Positions 9,125 to 17,355 of a DNA stretch of 64,000 bases are shown here, piece by piece; position 1 is the stretch's first letter, and each line of letters begins with the position of its first letter. The notes under the pieces are model-generated. The model made no database searches. It saw nothing but the letters and a program-made list of their open reading frames with translations, and was not told where the DNA came from. Source of the stretch: Altererythrobacter sp. CAU 1644 (GTDB lineage: Bacteria; Pseudomonadota; Alphaproteobacteria; Sphingomonadales; Sphingomonadaceae); assembly GCF_029623755.1 (NCBI RefSeq), contig NZ_CP121106.1, forward strand, positions 310,001 to 374,000. Direction: 5' to 3'. The translations under genes and the position numbers were made by a program.

Positions 9125-9609
9125 GTCCCGTCCTCCATCATTTCCATCAGCGCATCGCGTCCGCGCACGAGTCGCGAGTTCAGCGTCCCGACCGGGCATC
9201 CGACAATTTCGGCGGCTTCTTTATAGGAATAGCCTTCGACCATCACCAGCAGCACGGCTTCGCGTTGTTCTTCGGGCAGGCGTTGCATCGCGCGGTCGAC
9301 GTCGCCCAATGCGACGGCCGCTTCCTGCGCGCCTTCGCCGCCGACCAAAAGGCCGGCTTCTTCGTCCACGAAGGTCTCGGACCGCCGCGAGCGGGCCCTG
9401 CTTTCATCGATCCAGGCGTTGCGCATGATCCGATACATCCAGCTGTCAAGCCGCGTGCCCTGTGTAAATTGGTCCTGCCGGGTCAGCGCGCGCTCGATCG
9501 TTACCTGGCAAAGGTCGTCGCCGTCCGCAGGGTGCCCTGCCAGCCCGGTTGCGAAACGCCGCAGCCGGGGCAGCAATTCAAGGACATCTTGCTCGAACGA
9601 CGTGCTCAG
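9121..9609 (-). CDS. ECF RNA polymerase sigma factor
   Basis: Sigma-70 region 2 is visible as DGDDLCQVTIERAL...LDSWMYRIMRNAWID, and region 4 as LPEEQREAVLLVMVEGYSYKEAAEIVG followed by GTLNSRLVRGRDAL. No ATG lies in frame before the conserved region. The first TTG is at 9576, inside the conserved helix. A CTG at 9609, eight bases after GGAAGG, would give an N-terminus LSTSFEQDVLELLPRL that fits the family better, so I place the start there, tentatively. It is divergent from a subtilase gene and coupled to an anti-sigma gene. Its own upstream DNA carries a minus-strand copy of the candidate ECF promoter, suggesting autoregulation. Confidence 0.88.
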   Translation of the reverse strand: MSTSFEQDVLELLPRLRRFATGLAGHPADGDDLCQVTIERALTRQDQFTQGTRLDSWMYRIMRNAWIDESRARSRRSETFVDEEAGLLVGGEGAQEAAVALGDVDRAMQRLPEEQREAVLLVMVEGYSYKEAAEIVGCPVGTLNSRLVRGRDALMEMMEDGT

Positions 9610-9625
9610 TGCCTTTGCCTTCCGT

Positions 9626-9653
9626 GGATTAAACGATTGGGCTCGCCCGTTTC
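9626..9653. promoter_or_regulatory. Candidate bidirectional ECF promoter between sigma factor and subtilase genes
   Basis: On the plus strand: GGATTAA (9626-9632), N15, CGTTTC (9648-9653), 36 bases before the subtilase ATG. On the minus strand the same bases read GGATGAA, N15, CGTTTA, pointing into the sigma gene. The element is thus nearly palindromic and could serve both genes. Supported by copies at 7705 and 10941. Confidence 0.65.
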
Positions 9654-9689
9654 ATCCATGCTTAATGCGAATTAGTGAAAGGGCACCAT

Positions 9690-10922
9690 ATGCGCATCCG
9701 GATTTTCCTCATATCGTTGGCCTTGCTGGCCGTGCCCGCGAGTGCGCAACTTTCGCTTCCGAGGACCGACCTGCCGCCGCCACTGGGCGGCGTGATCGAC
9801 CCGCTCACGGGCGAATTGCTGGATGAAATCGATGATCGAGCGCGCTCGGTCGCGCATCAGGCGATGCGATTGGCCGAGCAACGGCTGAACCGGATTGACC
9901 GGCTCATTCGCGGCAACCGCGACATCATCGATCTCGATGCACGCGGCGCCCCTGCGCGAAAGGGCGAGTTGTTACTGGTCGACCCCGTCTATGCACAGGT
10001 CGAGGCCGCAAAGGCGCTGGGCTTCACCGTGCTCGGAACCGAGAGGCTCGATAGCCTCGAACTGCAGGTCGTGAGGCTGGGTGCCTCAGGCGATCTCTCG
10101 CTCAAGGCTGCACAGGCGCTGCTAGAAAACGCATTGCCCGCTGCAACGATCACTGCGGACAATTTGCATTTTCAGAGCGGCGCCGTCTCCTCTGCAGCCA
10201 TGATGGCGGCTGGCGCCTCGGCACAGATCACCACGCCTGTGGGGGTCATCGATGGCGCCCCTGGTAAGAGCGTTGAGGTCGACGCGGTGCGCGGCTTCGC
10301 GCAGGGCGCGCCCTATCCGAGTAATCACGGCAGTGCGGTGGCTTCGCTGCTTCATTATGCCGGTGCTCGCAAAATTCGCGTCGCAGACGTTTACGGGACC
10401 GACAAGGCGGGCGGCAACTCGCTCGCTGTGGCGAAAGCGATGGGCTGGCTGGTCGGCAACGGCAGCAAGGTGATTAACATCAGCCTTGTCGGCCCGAGGA
10501 ATGCGTTGGTCGAGCGCGCAATTGCTCGGGCGCAGTCGCGCGGTGTCGCAGTGGTCGCCGCTGTGGGCAACGATGGTCCTGCCGCCCCGCCAGCCTTTCC
10601 CGCGTCTTATGACAATGTGATTGCCGTCACCGCCGTCGACCGAAAAAACCGCGCCCTGATCGAGGCTGGCCGTGCCCTGCACCTCGACTATGCAAGCCCG
10701 GGCGCGGATATCTATGCGCGCGACGCGAAGGGCAATCGCATGAAGTTGCGCGGCACCTCATTCGCCTCTCCGCTCGTAGCGGCGCGGCTCGCCGCGGCCA
10801 TGGAGGTGGGCGGCAACTGGCGTACGCGGCTCGACAAAGAAGCGCGCGATTTGGGCAAGAAGGGCCCCGATCCGGTTTATGGGCGCGGGCTGCTGTGCGA
10901 GACCTGTCGGCCGCGTAACTGA
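9690..10922 (+). CDS. Exported S8 family serine peptidase (subtilase)
   Basis: 410 residues from ATG 9690, preceded by AAAGGG; a GTG at 9675 is also in frame. A signal peptide ends at about residue 19 (VPASAQ). The catalytic triad can be read as Asp188 in VGVIDGAP, His213 in SNHGSAVASLL and Ser357 in RGTSFASPLVAA, with oxyanion Asn294 in AVGNDGP. The region between the signal and residue 180 may be a propeptide. It ends with two cysteines (CETC). It is probably a periplasmic or surface protease. Divergent from the sigma/anti-sigma pair and preceded by the shared ECF motif, so it is a likely regulon member. Confidence 0.9.
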   Translation: MRIRIFLISLALLAVPASAQLSLPRTDLPPPLGGVIDPLTGELLDEIDDRARSVAHQAMRLAEQRLNRIDRLIRGNRDIIDLDARGAPARKGELLLVDPVYAQVEAAKALGFTVLGTERLDSLELQVVRLGASGDLSLKAAQALLENALPAATITADNLHFQSGAVSSAAMMAAGASAQITTPVGVIDGAPGKSVEVDAVRGFAQGAPYPSNHGSAVASLLHYAGARKIRVADVYGTDKAGGNSLAVAKAMGWLVGNGSKVINISLVGPRNALVERAIARAQSRGVAVVAAVGNDGPAAPPAFPASYDNVIAVTAVDRKNRALIEAGRALHLDYASPGADIYARDAKGNRMKLRGTSFASPLVAARLAAAMEVGGNWRTRLDKEARDLGKKGPDPVYGRGLLCETCRPRN

Positions 10923-10940
10923 AATTTTTTCGCGATCGAT

Positions 10941-10968
10941 GGATTAAGCACCAAAACCCATCCGTTTC
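10941..10968 (+). promoter_or_regulatory. Candidate ECF sigma promoter upstream of the Gly/Ala-rich exported protein
   Basis: GGATTAA (10941-10947), 15 bases, CGTTTC (10963-10968), 51 bases before the ATG at 11020. It matches the elements at 7705 and 9626 in both half-sites and spacing. Confidence 0.65.
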
Positions 10969-11019
10969 TTCCTTGAGCGAGCACAAACCCAGCTCGCTAC
11001 GAAATGAAAGGAAGTAACG

Positions 11020-11889
11020 ATGAAAAAGCTCCTTATCGCCACCACGGCTATCGCTCTCACCGCCGTTCCCGCGCACGCCCAGCTGCTGGGCAACGGCAGC
11101 CTGACAGGTGGCCTGACCTCGGGCCTTGATCTCGGCAGCACGATCACCCGCACCACCGAAACCGTCCGCACCACCACCCGCGGCGCGGTAAACGGTAGCG
11201 CAAAGACCGATGGCGACCAGAAGGTCGACCGCAAGTCCGGCCGCGTCGAAGCGCGCCGTAGCGCCGATATTACAGGTGCCGCAGACGTAGCCCAGTTCGC
11301 CACCACGCCCATCGCGCCGGTTGCCGCATCGGCCAACGGAGGGGGACAGGCATCGGGCGGCGGCGAAGCCCAAGCGCAGTTGATCGGCACAGACGCGGTT
11401 CGCGGCCTGGCCGGCTCTGCTGTCGGCCAGGCGCGCTCTGCCGCCTCAACCACCCAGTCACTCGCAAGCCCGGTCGTGAACGAAGCACGCGGTGCTGCAG
11501 GCTCGCTGGCGGGCATCTTGCCGGTGTTAGGCGGATCGGCCAACGGCGAAGGTTCGGCTTCGGGTGAAGGCTCGGCCAGCTTCGCTTCGATGCCACTCGC
11601 GGTCGCCGGAACCGCTGCCAGCGCGGCGCATGGCGCTGCGACCGTCGCACCAGGAATGCCAGTCGTAACGCCTGAAGGCCTGCCGATCGGCAAGGTGCGC
11701 CAAATCGTCGCCGACTCGCGTGGCCAGGTGCAGCACGTCCTTGTCTCGAATGGGAATGCCCGTACGCTCATTCCGGTGGGTAATCTTGCTGCCAGCGGGA
11801 ACGCGCTGATCGCCGGCGAAGGCAATGTTGTTGCCGATACCGCTGAACAGGATTCCGGGCCGGAGAACGCCGAAGCCAAAGCCGAGTAA
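11020..11889 (+). CDS. Exported Gly/Ala/Ser-rich protein with a PRC-barrel-like C-terminus
   Basis: 289 residues. The start follows GAAAGGAAG. The Sec signal ends near residue 21 (AVPAHAQ). The central 180 residues are low complexity, rich in Gly, Ala, Thr and Ser, with repeats such as GEGSASGEGSASF and TTETVRTTT. The last 70 residues (TPEGLPIGKVRQIVADSRG...VLVSNGNARTLIPVGNL) resemble a PRC-barrel-like beta module that reads property-then-residue repeats. No enzymatic motif. It follows a candidate ECF promoter and ends in its own terminator. A cell-envelope or extracellular matrix role is plausible but unproven. Confidence 0.75.
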   Translation: MKKLLIATTAIALTAVPAHAQLLGNGSLTGGLTSGLDLGSTITRTTETVRTTTRGAVNGSAKTDGDQKVDRKSGRVEARRSADITGAADVAQFATTPIAPVAASANGGGQASGGGEAQAQLIGTDAVRGLAGSAVGQARSAASTTQSLASPVVNEARGAAGSLAGILPVLGGSANGEGSASGEGSASFASMPLAVAGTAASAAHGAATVAPGMPVVTPEGLPIGKVRQIVADSRGQVQHVLVSNGNARTLIPVGNLAASGNALIAGEGNVVADTAEQDSGPENAEAKAE

Positions 11890-11915
11890 CGGAAATCGCC
11901 CTAGATTACATGAAG

Positions 11916-11943
11916 CCGGGAGTCCCAAGGGTCTCCCGGTTTT
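11916..11943 (+). terminator. Rho-independent terminator after the Gly/Ala-rich protein gene
   Basis: CCGGGAG (11916-11922) pairs with CTCCCGG (11933-11939) over a 10-base loop, followed by TTTT. Confidence 0.85.
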
Positions 11944-12269
11944 CGCATTTCTGGAGTTGGGAACGGCCGCTAATCGAGCTTATCATTCAAAACACAGGCA
12001 GTCAGCTTCCGGCCCAGTTCCAGACGCCTCTACTGCCAATCAGCAGATGACCAGTTTTTGGGCCGATTGCGGACCGTCTGCTAATAGCCGGCCGGTGGCG
12101 TAATTCTGCCATCCATTAGATTCTGCTTTTGCGGGTAGGCATTGAGGTCCAATTTCAGGACTCCAGCTCTAGCGAAGTGAAACGATCCTATTTGATCTGG
12201 GTACGAACGCCTTGCGGTTCATTCGAGATGGTGCCCTGTTTCCATTGCTCAGGAAGCGATGAGTAAGGA
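11944..12269. other. Non-coding stretch with nothing recognised
   Basis: About 325 bases between two terminators. Short open frames exist but none has a ribosome site or plausible composition, and no promoter motif or repeat was seen. Confidence 0.5.
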
Positions 12270-12307
12270 ATGCGAGGCGGCGGTCCACCAGTCGCGCCGC
12301 CTCGCAT
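12270..12307 (-). terminator. Strong hairpin downstream of the Pal-like gene
   Basis: ATGCGAGGCGGCG (12270-12282) pairs perfectly with CGCCGCCTCGCAT (12295-12307), starting 12 bases after the Pal-like stop. The T tract on the minus strand is weak (TTCCTT), so it may act as a terminator or as an mRNA-stabilising end. Confidence 0.6.
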
Positions 12308-12318
12308 GGCTCGCAGTT

Positions 12319-12825
12319 TCAGTCGATCGTTATGGTTACTGCGCGCCTGTTCTGTGCCCAGGCGGTTTCGTTGCTTGCTGTCGCGACGGGCCGCTCTTTC
12401 CCATAGCTGACCGTGGTCAGACGCGATGCGTCGATGCCGAGGGAAACCAGGTAATTCTTTGCCGAATTTGCGCGGCGCTCGCCCAGAGCAAGGTTGTATT
12501 CGCGAGTCCCGCGTTCGTCTGCGTGACCTTCGATTGTGGCGCGTTTGTTCGGATAGCGCATCAGCCACTGGGCCTGCGCCTGCAAGGCGACCGCATCGAT
12601 GTCGTCGATGTTGAACCGGTCCGTGTCGAAGAAGATGACATCCTGCCCTGCCATCTGCTGCACAAAATCGGCCTGGCTTCCGGGTAAAATACTGCTTCCG
12701 CGTGGTTCCGCATCAATCCGAGCATCCGTTGGTGCAGGTGGAAGGGACTCAGGCGGTTTCTTCGAGCAGGCGCTGGCGGCCAGGGCGAGCGAAACTACGG
12801 TAATGGTGGTGACGAAACGCGACAT
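12319..12825 (-). CDS. OmpA/Pal-family lipoprotein
   Basis: 168 residues from ATG 12825, with GGAG nine bases upstream; a TTG at 12840 is the alternative. A lipoprotein signal ends in LALAASAC, placing lipidated Cys at about residue 20. The C-terminal OmpA-like domain has the peptidoglycan-binding signature IEGHADERGTREYNLALGERRA and ends RRAVTITID. It is the Pal type: outer-membrane lipoprotein that binds peptidoglycan. No tolQRAB genes are adjacent, so this is probably an accessory Pal paralogue rather than the Tol-Pal copy; that is inference because the rest of the genome is not visible. Confidence 0.88.
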   Translation of the reverse strand: MSRFVTTITVVSLALAASACSKKPPESLPPAPTDARIDAEPRGSSILPGSQADFVQQMAGQDVIFFDTDRFNIDDIDAVALQAQAQWLMRYPNKRATIEGHADERGTREYNLALGERRANSAKNYLVSLGIDASRLTTVSYGKERPVATASNETAWAQNRRAVTITID

Positions 12826-13017
12826 TGAAAGATACTCCAAGGGTGGGATCAGAACACTTCTGTTACCCTTCAGATAGCCGTCGACGTTGGCCTCGGGTTA
12901 GTATGAGATTTTCACGCGCGGCATAAAAAAGCCGTGCTAATTGATCGGAGATTCTGCTGCTAGAACAACAATGTCCGGAGCGATTTACGCATAGTGGCTC
13001 CTTGACAGCGAGTGAAG

Positions 13018-13072
13018 GTCGGCAGGCTCTACCCGCCCCCCCAACGCCCCTCAGTGGGTCGGGCCTGCCGAC
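13018..13072 (-). terminator. Inverted repeat downstream of kdpE
   Basis: GTCGGCAGGC (13018-13027) pairs with GCCTGCCGAC (13063-13072), starting seven bases after the kdpE stop. The 35-base loop is C-rich. No T run follows, so the function as terminator is tentative. Confidence 0.45.
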
Positions 13073-13079
13073 TGATCGC

Positions 13080-13772
13080 TTAGCTTGATGGCGTAAGCTC
13101 GGCGTTCAACCGATAGCCAACACCCGGTTCGGTCAGGATCAATTCCGGGTCCGACGGGTCTTCTTCCAGCTTCTCTCTCAACATCGCGATGTAGCTGCGC
13201 AGGTACTGCCCATCGACGGTAGGTGTGGACCAGCCCGCAATCATCATCTGACGCTGGGTCACAATCTGGCCGCTGTTGCGCGCGAGCAGCTCGAACAAGG
13301 CAAACTCCTTGGGAGACAGCCGGATCGGCTCATCCATGAGGATCACTTCGCGCTTCGCGATATCGAGGACGAGATCATCGGACACATACTTGACCACCGC
13401 ACCGCCCGATTGCTCGGCAAGGCGGCGACCGGCCACTCTGATCCGCGCCAAAAGCTCGCCAAGGCTGAAGGGCTTGTCGACGTAATCGTCCGCACCCTCA
13501 TCGAGAGCGCGGACCTTGTCTTTTTCGAGGTGACGGGCGGAGATGACAATCAGCGCGGCTTTCGCCGTGCGCTTGATTGTCGGGATCAATTCGATCCCGT
13601 CTGCATCGGGGAGCCCCAGATCCAGCAGGACAAGATCAATATGCGATGCCGCAATCGCTTCAAGCGCCTGTTTCCCGTTTGCAGCTTCGACGACATCATG
13701 GCCCAGAGATTGAAGGACCGGTCGCAAAGCATCGATAATGGATGGCTCGTCATCGACAACGAGTATGCGCAC
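13080..13772 (-). CDS. kdpE: KdpE-like response regulator
   Basis: 230 residues from a GTG start that shares one base with the kinase stop (TAGTG). The receiver shows VVDDEPSI, phosphoacceptor Asp in LVLLDLGLPD, VISAR and Lys in DDYVDKPF. The OmpR-type winged helix ends EPGVGYRL as in KdpE, and LRSYIAMLREKLE is the recognition-helix region typical of KdpE. The family activates kdpFABC for high-affinity potassium uptake. No kdpABC genes lie in this window, so the target is either elsewhere or has changed. Confidence 0.87.
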   Translation of the reverse strand: MRILVVDDEPSIIDALRPVLQSLGHDVVEAANGKQALEAIAASHIDLVLLDLGLPDADGIELIPTIKRTAKAALIVISARHLEKDKVRALDEGADDYVDKPFSLGELLARIRVAGRRLAEQSGGAVVKYVSDDLVLDIAKREVILMDEPIRLSPKEFALFELLARNSGQIVTQRQMMIAGWSTPTVDGQYLRSYIAMLREKLEEDPSDPELILTEPGVGYRLNAELTPSS

Positions 13773-15247
13773 TAGGCTGCCACCATATTCTCATTCGCAG
13801 CGATCAGCGGCAGGCGGACCACGAAACGTGCACCATGCCCCTCTGCCACCGGGGATTCCACCGCAATCGTGCCGGAGAATGCTTCGATGAAGCCTTTTGC
13901 AATGAACAATCCGAGTCCGAGACCGCTTTTGCTATCGGTTGCATTGCCCTTGAAGAACCGGGTGAAAACCTTTGCCCGGTCGTGCTCGAATATACCGGGT
14001 CCCATGTCGGTGATGGAGATCACTGCCTGGTTTTCCTCATAGTCGAGCTTCACGCTGATCGGGCCAGCTTCTCCGCCGAACTTCTGGGCATTGTCGATAA
14101 CATTGTAGAGCGCCTGCTCGAGCATGGTGGGATTTGCACGGAGGTAGTGCTCTTGTCGCGACACATCCTGATCGAACCTTACCGAAGGGTGGGTGACGCG
14201 GATATGTTTGATTGCCGCAGAGAGAACTTCCGCAGGGCTGACAACTTCCAGCGCATCGTTCTGAATACCGGATTCGATCTGGCCGACATCCAGCAATTCG
14301 CTCGTATAGCGGTCGAGCCGTTCGCATTGTTGCAAGATCGACGAGAGCAGGCGTTCGCGTCCCGCGGGAGGCAAATCGACTTCCTTCGAGGTCAGTGCGC
14401 CGGCGGCAGCCTGGATGACGGTGACCGGGGTCCGCAAATCATGCGAGACAGACGATAACAGCGCGTCCTTCAAGGCTTCACTACGTGCCAAGGCGCGCGC
14501 TTCGGTAAGCTCATCAAGCAAGAGGCATCGCTCGACAGCAAGACCAAGCATCGCTGCGACGGATTGAAGGTTCTTTTGGTCGACCTTCTCCACTCCCCCT
14601 TCGGTCAGCTTAAACTTCACCAAGCCGAGGGGGCCTCGTGCGCCGGGAAGTTCGACGATGATCGATTTCGTGGGTCGCCAAGGCAGAGCTTCATCGTCAT
14701 AGTCGAGCAGCGGCTGAAGCTTATCAACCTCGACCTCGCCTGTTGAAGGTCGGTAATAGACATTTCCGCGTTCGAGAAAGATCTCGACCGCGCTTACTCC
14801 TTGGCGGGGGACGATGTTGTGTATTGCCTTCTCAACTCCCTCGATTTTGACCGCTGACTGCAGGCGATCACTGACCGTCAGCAGAAAGGCGGTTTCCGAT
14901 TGGGCGATATAGGCTCTCTCTGCCGAATCCTTGAGCCGGCCGACCATTGCGGCCGCTGCGATTGCTGCGACGTTGAAAGCCAGAAGCGGAACGGCTTCGT
15001 CTGCTGAGGTGATGCCGAATTGGAAGGTGGGTTCGCTGAGGAAGAAATTGTAAATCAGAGACGCGGCGATTGCCGCAATTACACCGCTCACAAGGCCCGA
15101 GCGAAACGCGACCAGAATGACGCCTGACAGGAACACAAGGACAGCTGTGATCGGCCGGTCTGCTTGCTGGGCAAGGTATGTTCCGCCCACCGTCGCTGCA
15201 AAGATTGCGCTGTCTATCGCGGCGCTCAGAAGAATGCGCTTGTTCAC
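13772..15247 (-). CDS. Short KdpD-like sensor histidine kinase lacking the N-terminal KdpD/USP domains
   Basis: About 491 residues from a GTG at 15247 with AGGGA ten bases upstream. The open frame continues to an ATG at 15397, but that would leave only 37 bases to the divergent htrA start. Four closely spaced membrane helices (residues about 8-100, DUF4118 type), then a GAF-like region, H-box SSVSHDLRTPVTVIQ, N-box YNVIDNAQKFGG and G-box SGLGLGLFIAKGF. Canonical KdpD has about 400 further N-terminal residues (KdpD and universal-stress domains with Walker motifs), which are absent. It pairs with the downstream KdpE-like regulator. Confidence 0.85.
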   Translation of the reverse strand: MNKRILLSAAIDSAIFAATVGGTYLAQQADRPITAVLVFLSGVILVAFRSGLVSGVIAAIAASLIYNFFLSEPTFQFGITSADEAVPLLAFNVAAIAAAAMVGRLKDSAERAYIAQSETAFLLTVSDRLQSAVKIEGVEKAIHNIVPRQGVSAVEIFLERGNVYYRPSTGEVEVDKLQPLLDYDDEALPWRPTKSIIVELPGARGPLGLVKFKLTEGGVEKVDQKNLQSVAAMLGLAVERCLLLDELTEARALARSEALKDALLSSVSHDLRTPVTVIQAAAGALTSKEVDLPPAGRERLLSSILQQCERLDRYTSELLDVGQIESGIQNDALEVVSPAEVLSAAIKHIRVTHPSVRFDQDVSRQEHYLRANPTMLEQALYNVIDNAQKFGGEAGPISVKLDYEENQAVISITDMGPGIFEHDRAKVFTRFFKGNATDSKSGLGLGLFIAKGFIEAFSGTIAVESPVAEGHGARFVVRLPLIAANENMVAA

Positions 15248-15399
15248 GTGATCGTTATCCCTGGTTCCGAATTGCCGCACCAGATACCTGATCGACGCCA
15301 AATGTGCATCCACGCGATTTTTACACCACCTTTCTGCTCGATAAAAAAGCGTCCGGATTATATGCGCCGAGTGCTTCCTTTTGCCGGTCAAGGCCATTC

Positions 15400-15427
15400 A
15401 TTGAACCGACAGGCTTGCTCACTAGAT
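15400..15427 (+). promoter_or_regulatory. RpoH-type promoter upstream of htrA
   Basis: ATTGAA (15400-15405), 16 bases, CTAGAT (15422-15427). Identical spacing to elements upstream of hsp20, groES and htpX. The -10 ends only 7 bases before the ATG, so transcription would begin at or next to the start codon. Confidence 0.65.
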
Positions 15428-15434
15428 CGCCGCA

Positions 15435-16568
15435 ATGTCGTCAAACCAATCGATCTCCAAACCCTCAAACCACAAACTCGTCGTTGTTCTAGTCGCTATG
15501 AATCTGCTCTCTCTTTCGGCGGTCGCCGCGCTTCTCTTGATGCAGTCTGCGCCCGCAGCGCCAACGCCCGTCGTGACCCCTCGCGGTGACCTCGCTGCCG
15601 ATGAACAGGCGACCATTGACCTCTTCCGCAATGCACGGGAATCGGTCGTCTTCATCTCAACCAAGCGCCGCGTCACAAACATCTGGACCCGCAACGCTTA
15701 CAGCGTTCCGCGAGGGTCAGGTTCGGGTTTTGTCTGGGATGAAGCAGGACACATCATCACCAATTACCACGTAATCGAAGGCGCATCGGAAGCCGAGGTT
15801 CAGCTTGCCGATGGAAGGCAATTCAGCGCGCAGCTTGTGGGTGCGAGCCCGCAACATGATCTCGCAGTCCTCAAGATCGGTGGGGCCGGATTTACCGCTC
15901 CGCGACGGGTGCCGATCGGGACGAGCAACGATCTGCAGGTGGGCCAGAACGTGTTCGCAATCGGCAACCCCTTTGGTCTCGACTGGACGCTGACGAAGGG
16001 GATCGTGTCGGCCCTTGACCGCTCGCTTCCCCGCAAGGACGGCGCCGATATCCGCAATCTCATCCAGACCGATGCGGCAATCAATCCGGGCAATTCGGGC
16101 GGTCCCCTGCTCGATTCCGCAGGAAGGCTGATTGGCGTAAATACGGCGATTTACAGCCCCTCGGGCGCTTCTGCCGGAATTGGCTTTGCGGTTCCGGTCG
16201 ACACCGTCATGCGCGTTGTCCCACAACTGATCGCGACTGGCTCCTATGCTCGGCCCGGACTGGGTGTCGATAGCGACGATTCCATCAATGACCGGCTAAA
16301 ACGGGCAGCTCGCCTCGAAGGCGTGTTCATCTTGCGCGTCGAACCCGGCTCTGCCGCTGACCGCGCTGGCCTCACCGCAGCCACTCGCGAACGACGTGGA
16401 GTGGTGCCCGGCGACGTAATTGTTGCTCTGAATGACCGCCCCGTCGCGCGCTGGGGAGACCTGCTCGCCCGTCTTGACGATTTCAAGATAGGCGATACGG
16501 TGGAGATTACCGTCCTGCGCGATGGGGAGAGAAGGCAGGTGCGGCTCGAGCTGGAAGCCAGCGACTGA
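15435..16568 (+). CDS. HtrA/DegQ-like S1C serine protease with PDZ domain
   Basis: 377 residues. One N-terminal membrane segment (about 14-36) that may be a signal-anchor. The trypsin-like domain has His112 in NYHVIE, Asp142 in QHDLAVLKI and Ser221 in NPGNSGGPL. A single C-terminal PDZ domain (about 270-370) contains the VEPGSAADRAGL and GDVIVALNDRPV blocks. DegS-like layout: anchor, protease, one PDZ. The family degrades misfolded periplasmic proteins or senses envelope stress. It follows a candidate RpoH promoter and has no obvious ribosome site before ATG 15435; an internal ATG at codon 22 lies inside the hydrophobic segment. Confidence 0.92.
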   Translation: MSSNQSISKPSNHKLVVVLVAMNLLSLSAVAALLLMQSAPAAPTPVVTPRGDLAADEQATIDLFRNARESVVFISTKRRVTNIWTRNAYSVPRGSGSGFVWDEAGHIITNYHVIEGASEAEVQLADGRQFSAQLVGASPQHDLAVLKIGGAGFTAPRRVPIGTSNDLQVGQNVFAIGNPFGLDWTLTKGIVSALDRSLPRKDGADIRNLIQTDAAINPGNSGGPLLDSAGRLIGVNTAIYSPSGASAGIGFAVPVDTVMRVVPQLIATGSYARPGLGVDSDDSINDRLKRAARLEGVFILRVEPGSAADRAGLTAATRERRGVVPGDVIVALNDRPVARWGDLLARLDDFKIGDTVEITVLRDGERRQVRLELEASD

Positions 16569-16647
16569 GTTGCCCCGCCTGCTTCTTCGCCAGAAATGGA
16601 AAATCGCACGGAGCGACGCGGGATCCGGTCGCTCCATGCCGCCTCGA

Positions 16648-17160
16648 TCAGTGGCGCGTTTCCTGATTGATGGGAATGCGTCGGCCTGAGGCTTCTTTTT
16701 CCTTAGTGTGCGGCAAATGCACCGTGAGCACACCGTCGCGGAATTCAGCGTTTACCTTGTCTTCTTCTATGCCTGCCGGAAGGCTCATTCGCCGTTCGAA
16801 CCGGCCATAGAAGCGTTCTGAGTAACCGCTCGCGGTTTCGCCTTCATCCGAACGACGTTCGCCACGAATGACGAGCATGCCGTCATCAAGCGAGAGCTCG
16901 ATATCGTCCTGCGAAAGACCGGGGACTTCAGCGATTACCAGCATCTCTCCCTCGTTGCAGCGCACTTCGACGCTTGGCCAGGAGGGGGTTCGGCCAAAGG
17001 CTGGAAAACCGAATGAGCCGAAAGAACCAAAGGCCTGGTCGAAAAGGCGATCAATGTCGCTGCGAAGAGTGCTGACAGGGTCAGTGCGCTCCAACCGCCG
17101 AGTGACAGGGAGAGACTCGGCATTACGAGACCATGGAATAAGATCACGAACGTTCATCAT
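16648..17160 (-). CDS. Hsp20/alpha-crystallin small heat-shock protein (copy 1)
   Basis: 170 residues (two consecutive ATGs at 17160 and 17157; AAAGGAG suits the second). N-terminal arm with LRSDIDRLFDQAFGSFG, then an alpha-crystallin domain about 50-150 with VIAEVPGLSQDDIELSLDD, LVIRGERR, YGRFERRMSLPAGI and VNAEFRDGVLTVHLP; the C-terminus carries RRIPI, an I/V-x-I/V-type tail. This is the class-A-like Hsp20 found beside chaperones. It holds unfolding proteins during heat stress. No RpoH-type motif like those of the neighbours was found in its 195-base upstream region. Confidence 0.93.
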   Translation of the reverse strand: MMNVRDLIPWSRNAESLPVTRRLERTDPVSTLRSDIDRLFDQAFGSFGSFGFPAFGRTPSWPSVEVRCNEGEMLVIAEVPGLSQDDIELSLDDGMLVIRGERRSDEGETASGYSERFYGRFERRMSLPAGIEEDKVNAEFRDGVLTVHLPHTKEKEASGRRIPINQETRH

Positions 17161-17355
17161 TTTCTCCTTTCACTATTCAACCTTTGAGAATGGGTGAGGG
17201 ATGCCCGCGTTCGGGTCACTTGGGGGAGAGCGAGCATCCCTCTGCCAAACGGGCAGACATCAGCCACCGTCTCACGTTCGCCAGGGGGACAGGGCGAACC
17301 CGATGACGGACGGGTTGGTGCATCGGCCCACCCGTTTGGCCAGGGTCCAAAGCCT

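Noticed and set aside
17161..17355. RpoH promoter for hsp20 copy 1
   Set aside because: No CTTGAA-N16-CTAGAT match; only an inverted repeat GAGGGATGC/GCATCCCTC, insufficient for a call.
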